DNA of 64,000 nt, taken from assembly GCA_045222555.1 (NCBI GenBank), contig JBGUYY010000082.1:24248-88247 (forward strand). Reading direction: 5' to 3'. The first letter of the stretch is position 1. Each line of letters begins with the position of its first letter. This stretch comes from UBA1756 sp045222555 (GTDB lineage Bacteria; Bacteroidota; Bacteroidia; Bacteroidales; WCHB1-69). Positions 60,132-64,000 of the stretch are shown here, piece after piece. The translations under genes and the position numbers were made by a program. A model generated the notes under the pieces. It saw only the letters and a program-made list of their open reading frames with translations, was not told the DNA's origin and ran no database searches.

Positions 60132-60139
60132 TATCTTTG
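60132..60139 (+). promoter_or_regulatory. -7 box TATCTTTG for eno
   Basis: Plus-strand TATCTTTG followed by C, with TTTG at 60105-60108 as a -33 candidate 23 bases upstream. The leader to ATG 60194 is about 48 nucleotides. Confidence 0.75.
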
Positions 60140-60193
60140 CAGCCGCTAATGAAGAATAAATTTTTAATCATTAAACTATAAAACAAAATTGCT

Positions 60194-61489
60194 ATGAGTA
60201 AGATTATTGGAGTTTTCGCTCGTCAGATTTTGGATTCCAGAGGGAATCCCACTGTTGAAGTAGATGTTTACACCGCTGCTGGTGTCATGGGGCGTGCCGC
60301 TGTGCCGTCAGGTGCATCCACTGGTGTTCACGAAGCTGTGGAGCTTCGCGATGGGGATAAAGATGTATATCTTGGAAAAGGCGTGCTGAAAGCTGTCAAC
60401 AACGTCAACAAGCGCATTGCTGAGGCCATCAACGGCATGGAGGTTTCCGAGCAGGAGGCCATCGACGCTGCCATGATCGCCCTTGATGCCACCCCGAACA
60501 AGGGTGAGCTGGGCGCCAACGCCATTCTCGGTGTGTCGTTAGCCTGCGCCAAGGCCGCTGCACAGGAGACCGGCCAGCCGCTCTACCGCTATATCGGAGG
60601 CTGCCATGCCCACATCCTCCCCGTCCCGATGATGAACATCCTCAATGGTGGTTCTCACGCCGACAACAACATTGACTTCCAGGAGTTCATGATCATGCCA
60701 GTAAGTGCTCCCACCTTTGCTGAGACGCTCCGCATGGGTGCTGAGGTATTCCATAACCTGAAGAAAGTGTTGAAAGAGAAGAACTACTCCACCAACGTAG
60801 GCGACGAGGGCGGTTTCGCTCCGAATCTTGGTTCCAACGAGGAGGCCATCGAGGTGGTGCTGGAAGCTATCCGCAGAGCCGGTTACGAACCTGGCAAGGA
60901 CGTGTTCATCGCCCTCGACGCTGCCGCTTCCGAATATTACGACAAAGAGCGCAAGGTTTACAAGCTGAAGTGGTCCACTGGCAAAGAGTACACTCCCGCC
61001 GAGATGGCCGACTATTGGGCTGAATGGTGCCAGAAGTACCCGATCCTCTCCATCGAGGACGGCATGGACGAAGACGACTGGGAAGGCTGGAAGCTGCTCA
61101 CCGACAAGATTGGTGACCGCGTACAGCTCGTCGGCGACGACCTGTTTGTGACCAACGTGGAGCGCTTGAACATGGGCCTTGAGAAGAAGGTGGCCAACTC
61201 CATCCTCGTGAAGGTGAACCAGATCGGTTCGCTCACCGAGACCATCGCCGCTGTCAACCTCGCCCACCGCAACCGTTACACTGCCATCATTTCCCACCGT
61301 TCCGGTGAGACCGAAGACACCACCATTGCCGACCTCGTGGTGGCCTTGGGGACTGGCATGATCAAGACGGGTTCGGCCAGCCGTACCGACCGTATCTGCA
61401 AGTACAACCAGTTGCTCCGTATCGAAGAGGAGCTGGGCGACATGGCCATCTTCGCCGGTCCGGAAGTTTTGAAACGCTGGGGCAGATAA
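60194..61489 (+). CDS. eno: Enolase
   Basis: A 431-residue enolase converting 2-phosphoglycerate to phosphoenolpyruvate. Catalytic and metal sites are intact: SGASTG loop, NGGSHADNN, QEFMIMP, GDEGGFAP, SIEDGMDEDDW, LVGDDLFVTN, the catalytic Lys in LVKVNQIGS and the signature SHRSGETEDT. Codon use is strongly biased, as expected of a highly expressed gene. It is followed eight bases later by the asparaginase gene. Confidence 0.98.
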   Translation: MSKIIGVFARQILDSRGNPTVEVDVYTAAGVMGRAAVPSGASTGVHEAVELRDGDKDVYLGKGVLKAVNNVNKRIAEAINGMEVSEQEAIDAAMIALDATPNKGELGANAILGVSLACAKAAAQETGQPLYRYIGGCHAHILPVPMMNILNGGSHADNNIDFQEFMIMPVSAPTFAETLRMGAEVFHNLKKVLKEKNYSTNVGDEGGFAPNLGSNEEAIEVVLEAIRRAGYEPGKDVFIALDAAASEYYDKERKVYKLKWSTGKEYTPAEMADYWAEWCQKYPILSIEDGMDEDDWEGWKLLTDKIGDRVQLVGDDLFVTNVERLNMGLEKKVANSILVKVNQIGSLTETIAAVNLAHRNRYTAIISHRSGETEDTTIADLVVALGTGMIKTGSASRTDRICKYNQLLRIEEELGDMAIFAGPEVLKRWGR

Positions 61490-61496
61490 CACACCT

Positions 61497-62531
61497 ATGA
61501 ACAAGAACATCTCCGTACTTCTGATACTGACGGGCGGCACCATCAGCATGGGCGAGGATCCCAAGACGGGTTCTCTCGCCCCACTAGGAAAGGAGCAGAT
61601 GCTCAGCTACCTGCCCGAGTTGGATCAGCTTCCCGTCAGGATTTCCACCACCTCGTTCGACCCGATGATCGACTCGTCGGACGTAGATCCCGCCTTCTGG
61701 GTAAAAATCGTGGAGACCATCCGCGACCATTACAATGAGTACGACGGTTTTGTGGTGCTGCACGGTACTGATACGATGGCGTATTCAGCCTCGGCAGTGA
61801 GTTTCATGCTGAACAACTTGTCGAAGCCTGTCATCTTCACAGGCTCACAGTTACCACTGGGCATGCTTCGCAGCGATGCCAAGGAGAATGTAATGAGCGC
61901 CATCGAGATTGCGGCTGCCCACGATGCCAATGGGCACGCGCTCGTGCCGGAAGTGGCCATCTTCTTCGAGACCTTCCTGATGCGCGGCAACCGCACCACC
62001 AAGAAGAGCACCGACAACTTCAATGCCTTCCGCTCCTACAACTATCCGATTTTGGCCAAGGCCGATGTACACATCAAGTACCGTCCGGAGTACACCTACC
62101 CAGTAGATGATACGAAGCCACTGGAAATCAATACAAAATTCGATAACAACATCGCAGTGCTCACCATCTTCCCCGGACTGCGCGAAGAGGTGATGCGGGC
62201 CACATTGGAGGTACCGGGTCTGCGTGCAGTGGTGCTGAAGAGCTACGGATCGGGCAATGCTCCCCGTACCGAATGGTTCTACCGGCTGCTGCAGGCCGCC
62301 ACCGACCGCGGCATCGTCATCGTCAACATCTCGCAGTGCCTTACCGGCTCCGTGGAGATGGGACGGTACGAGACCAGCCTCAATCTGCAAAAAGCCGGTG
62401 TGGTAAGCGGTCACGACATGACCCTCGAAGCCGCCGTCACCAAGCTGATGCACCTGTTGGGCAATTTTGACAACCGCGATGACGTTGTGCGACATCTGCA
62501 AAAATCGATACGCGGAGAAATGACCGTCTAA
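61497..62531 (+). CDS. ansA: Type I L-asparaginase
   Basis: A 344-residue asparaginase hydrolysing asparagine to aspartate and ammonia. The first catalytic Thr is in LTGGTISMG near the N-terminus, and the second triad in VLHGTDTMAYSAS. No signal peptide is seen, so it is the cytoplasmic type I (AnsA). It begins eight bases after eno and ends before a strong terminator, so eno and ansA form a two-gene operon. Confidence 0.93.
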   Translation: MNKNISVLLILTGGTISMGEDPKTGSLAPLGKEQMLSYLPELDQLPVRISTTSFDPMIDSSDVDPAFWVKIVETIRDHYNEYDGFVVLHGTDTMAYSASAVSFMLNNLSKPVIFTGSQLPLGMLRSDAKENVMSAIEIAAAHDANGHALVPEVAIFFETFLMRGNRTTKKSTDNFNAFRSYNYPILAKADVHIKYRPEYTYPVDDTKPLEINTKFDNNIAVLTIFPGLREEVMRATLEVPGLRAVVLKSYGSGNAPRTEWFYRLLQAATDRGIVIVNISQCLTGSVEMGRYETSLNLQKAGVVSGHDMTLEAAVTKLMHLLGNFDNRDDVVRHLQKSIRGEMTV

Positions 62532-62541
62532 CCCAATCACA

Positions 62542-62577
62542 AAGGCCTTCATCCAATAGAATGAAGGCCTTATTTTT
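62542..62577 (+). terminator. Rho-independent terminator after ansA
   Basis: AAGGCCTTCAT and ATGAAGGCCTT pair around CCAATAGA, followed by ATTTTTT. It closes the eno-ansA transcript, and may also act on the convergent gene. Confidence 0.92.
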
Positions 62578-62592
62578 TACAACCTCTTTATT

Positions 62593-64000
62593 TTACCATT
62601 TATTCACCGAAATCTTACGGCTTTCAATGGCTTCTGTAGTGACCACCCGCACGACATATACGCCTGTTGCAACCGGCAATGGGAGCTGTAATGTAGTACC
62701 GGCAGCGCCATGGCGCACCACGCAACGTCCGGCAAGGTCAAAGACCTCAACCGATACGATCTGTCCGTGGCCGTTGCTCTCCACCTGAAGGGCTCCATTC
62801 ACCACATGGATATCCATCGGCGAAGTCTCCACCTCATCAATGCCCACAGTCTCAAAATAGGCCACAATGGTATGGTCAGCATCCACAAAGGAGAAAGTAT
62901 AGCTATCAGCATCGCCCACATCTTCACCATCTACCTCCACACGAACAATGCGATAGTTGGGGAACGGAGAAATATTATAGGTGACACTTTCGCCATAGTT
63001 GTAGTATTGCGTGCCGTATGGTGTGATCTGTCCTGCATTGATGGGATCCACTGAAGCGGTAATCACATACTGATTGAGAGCAAATATCACTTCCAAGGTG
63101 TGGTTTTCGGAAACAGAGAGGATGGTGTAACTATTGTCGTCAGGCGTACCCAAACTTTCTCCATCCAGAATAATTTCCTCTACATGCCAGCCCGTTTCAG
63201 GAACAAATGTCACGGTGACATCCTCCTCACAAGAAGCCCACAAAGTGTCAGATGGCAATACCATGCCATTGCCTTGCGAAGAGATTGCAATATAGAATCT
63301 ATCCGCATACAGGTAGGCTTCTATCTCATAATTCATATCCAAGGCAGCAATTGTATATAAATCTGTCGGTTCCACCCAATCTCCATTTACCTTCAGAGAA
63401 TCAATATGATAGCAGTCGAAGAGTGGCACTTCAACCTCCACCATATCGCCACAATACCACCAGCTGGTGTCTGACAGCACCATCTCATCATCCAAATAAA
63501 CTCTGAAACCCACCGTGTACTCAATAGGACTGAAGGTCACTTCTATCGTATGATTTTCGGTTACATTGGTGAAAGTGTAATTGGCATCATCGCCTACAAA
63601 TACACTATCAATGAAGACAGCATCAATCTGATAGCAATCGTCGGGCGTGATGGTGTAGCTCTGGCTGTCGCCACACAGCACCTCAATAGTACCCGCCGGC
63701 GTGATAGTGCCACCCTCGCCTGCCGTGGCCGTGATGGTATAGCTGTCGCGCACGAAGTTCGCCGTCAGGGTATGGTCGGCGGTGATGTTGTTGAAGATGT
63801 ATTCGGAAATGTTGCCGCTATACACGCCGTCCACAAATACCGAATCAATGTGATAGCAGTCGTCCGGCGCGATGATCACCGTCAGGCTCTCCCCGTACTC
63901 CACGTTGGTAGTGCCCGCAGGGGTGACACTGCCGCCCTCGCCGGCCGTCGTGGTGACGGTGTAGCTGTAATGGGCAAAGGTGGCCGCAATGGTGTGGTCG
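62593..64000 (-). CDS. Secreted InlB-B-like repeat protein with T9SS type A tail (5' end outside window)
   Basis: At least 468 residues of a large exported protein; the frame is open to the window edge, so the start is missing (the GTG at 63903 is internal). It is built of five visible repeats of about 75 residues of the divergent InlB B-repeat type (for example AGEGGTITPAGTIEVLCGDS, then DDCYQIDAVFIDSVFVGD, then ENHTIEVTF). The middle two are more diverged. A linker VGIDEVETSPMDI leads to a type A sorting domain of about 80 residues: QVESNGHGQIVSVEVFDLAG, GVYVVRV and the basic end RKISVNKW, recognised by type IX secretion. Cell-surface role likely; no enzyme domain is visible in the part seen. 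Confidence 0.88.
   Translation of the reverse strand, partial: DHTIAATFAHYSYTVTTTAGEGGSVTPAGTTNVEYGESLTVIIAPDDCYHIDSVFVDGVYSGNISEYIFNNITADHTLTANFVRDSYTITATAGEGGTITPAGTIEVLCGDSQSYTITPDDCYQIDAVFIDSVFVGDDANYTFTNVTENHTIEVTFSPIEYTVGFRVYLDDEMVLSDTSWWYCGDMVEVEVPLFDCYHIDSLKVNGDWVEPTDLYTIAALDMNYEIEAYLYADRFYIAISSQGNGMVLPSDTLWASCEEDVTVTFVPETGWHVEEIILDGESLGTPDDNSYTILSVSENHTLEVIFALNQYVITASVDPINAGQITPYGTQYYNYGESVTYNISPFPNYRIVRVEVDGEDVGDADSYTFSFVDADHTIVAYFETVGIDEVETSPMDIHVVNGALQVESNGHGQIVSVEVFDLAGRCVVRHGAAGTTLQLPLPVATGVYVVRVVTTEAIESRKISVNKW

Noticed and set aside
60539..61564. Minus-strand frame of 341 codons over enolase
   Set aside because: Antisense shadow of a highly codon-biased gene.

Overview
The window is a stretch of a Bacteroidota chromosome, most likely a Bacteroidales-type lineage. 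The evidence is as follows. Seventeen intergenic spacers carry the Bacteroidota -7 promoter box TAnnTTTG. One secreted protein ends in a type IX secretion (T9SS) type B (CHU_C / gliding-motility-associated) domain and another in a T9SS type A sorting tail. Family-specific fusions occur: DAHP synthase with chorismate mutase, and a GT3 glycogen synthase with a GT35 alpha-glucan phosphorylase. A BatA-type von Willebrand protein is present. I see no rRNA, tRNA, CRISPR array, insertion sequence or phage gene. Species cannot be named from sequence alone.

Layout. 1-3.4 kb: YitT-type membrane protein (cut by the window edge), phosphohexomutase, a lipoprotein and a 2[4Fe-4S] ferredoxin. 3.5-7.6 kb: surface-glycan block (GT-C-like membrane protein, GT2 glycosyltransferase, lipoprotein, RfbB). 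7.6-17.7 kb: housekeeping (DAHP synthase-chorismate mutase, Era, FolD, HslR-like S4 protein, LigA, two flavoproteins), plus a convergent lipid A pair (LpxH-like hydrolase, PagL-like deacylase). 17.7-22.3 kb: a small accessory islet of poorly known membrane and secreted proteins. It carries two 122-bp multi-hairpin repeats, a 36-bp repeat pair and a gene remnant. 22.4-25.6 kb: MtaB and a CapD/PglF-type dehydratase. 25.7-34 kb: minus-strand DUF4328-like protein, then an operon TamB > PAS protein > BatD/DUF4381-like protein > BatA. 34-41.8 kb: TsaD, HolA, SRPBCC protein, LptB and Lnt on plus; RluD > RlmI > thioredoxin-like protein on minus. 41.8-47.8 kb: YbaK-type deacylase, the glycogen synthase-phosphorylase fusion, a GT4 glycosyltransferase. 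48-54.6 kb: a 1578-residue T9SS type B protein followed by LepA. 54.6-62.5 kb: AddB-like nuclease, SufE, ABC-F ATPase, enolase, asparaginase. The end holds a partial T9SS type A protein built of InlB-B-like repeats.

Much of the window serves the envelope: lipid A (LpxH-like, PagL-like), LPS export (LptB), outer-membrane assembly (TamB), lipoprotein maturation (Lnt) and surface glycan synthesis (GT-C/GT2, RfbB, CapD-like). Translation and RNA-modification genes (MtaB, TsaD, RluD, RlmI, LepA, ABC-F, YbaK-like) form the second theme.

The strongest unexplained signals are non-coding. (1) Two 122-bp elements about 93% identical can each fold into three hairpins, and two of their differences keep base pairing as G-U wobbles in plus-strand RNA. 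(2) Ten intergenic spacers carry purine-rich microsatellites of 7-9 bp units (GAAAATT/GAAAACT and GAAGATTT types). One array of fourteen units never loses its 7-bp phase, and several arrays overlap stop codons. (3) FolD has isoleucine where the cyclohydrolase lysine is expected.
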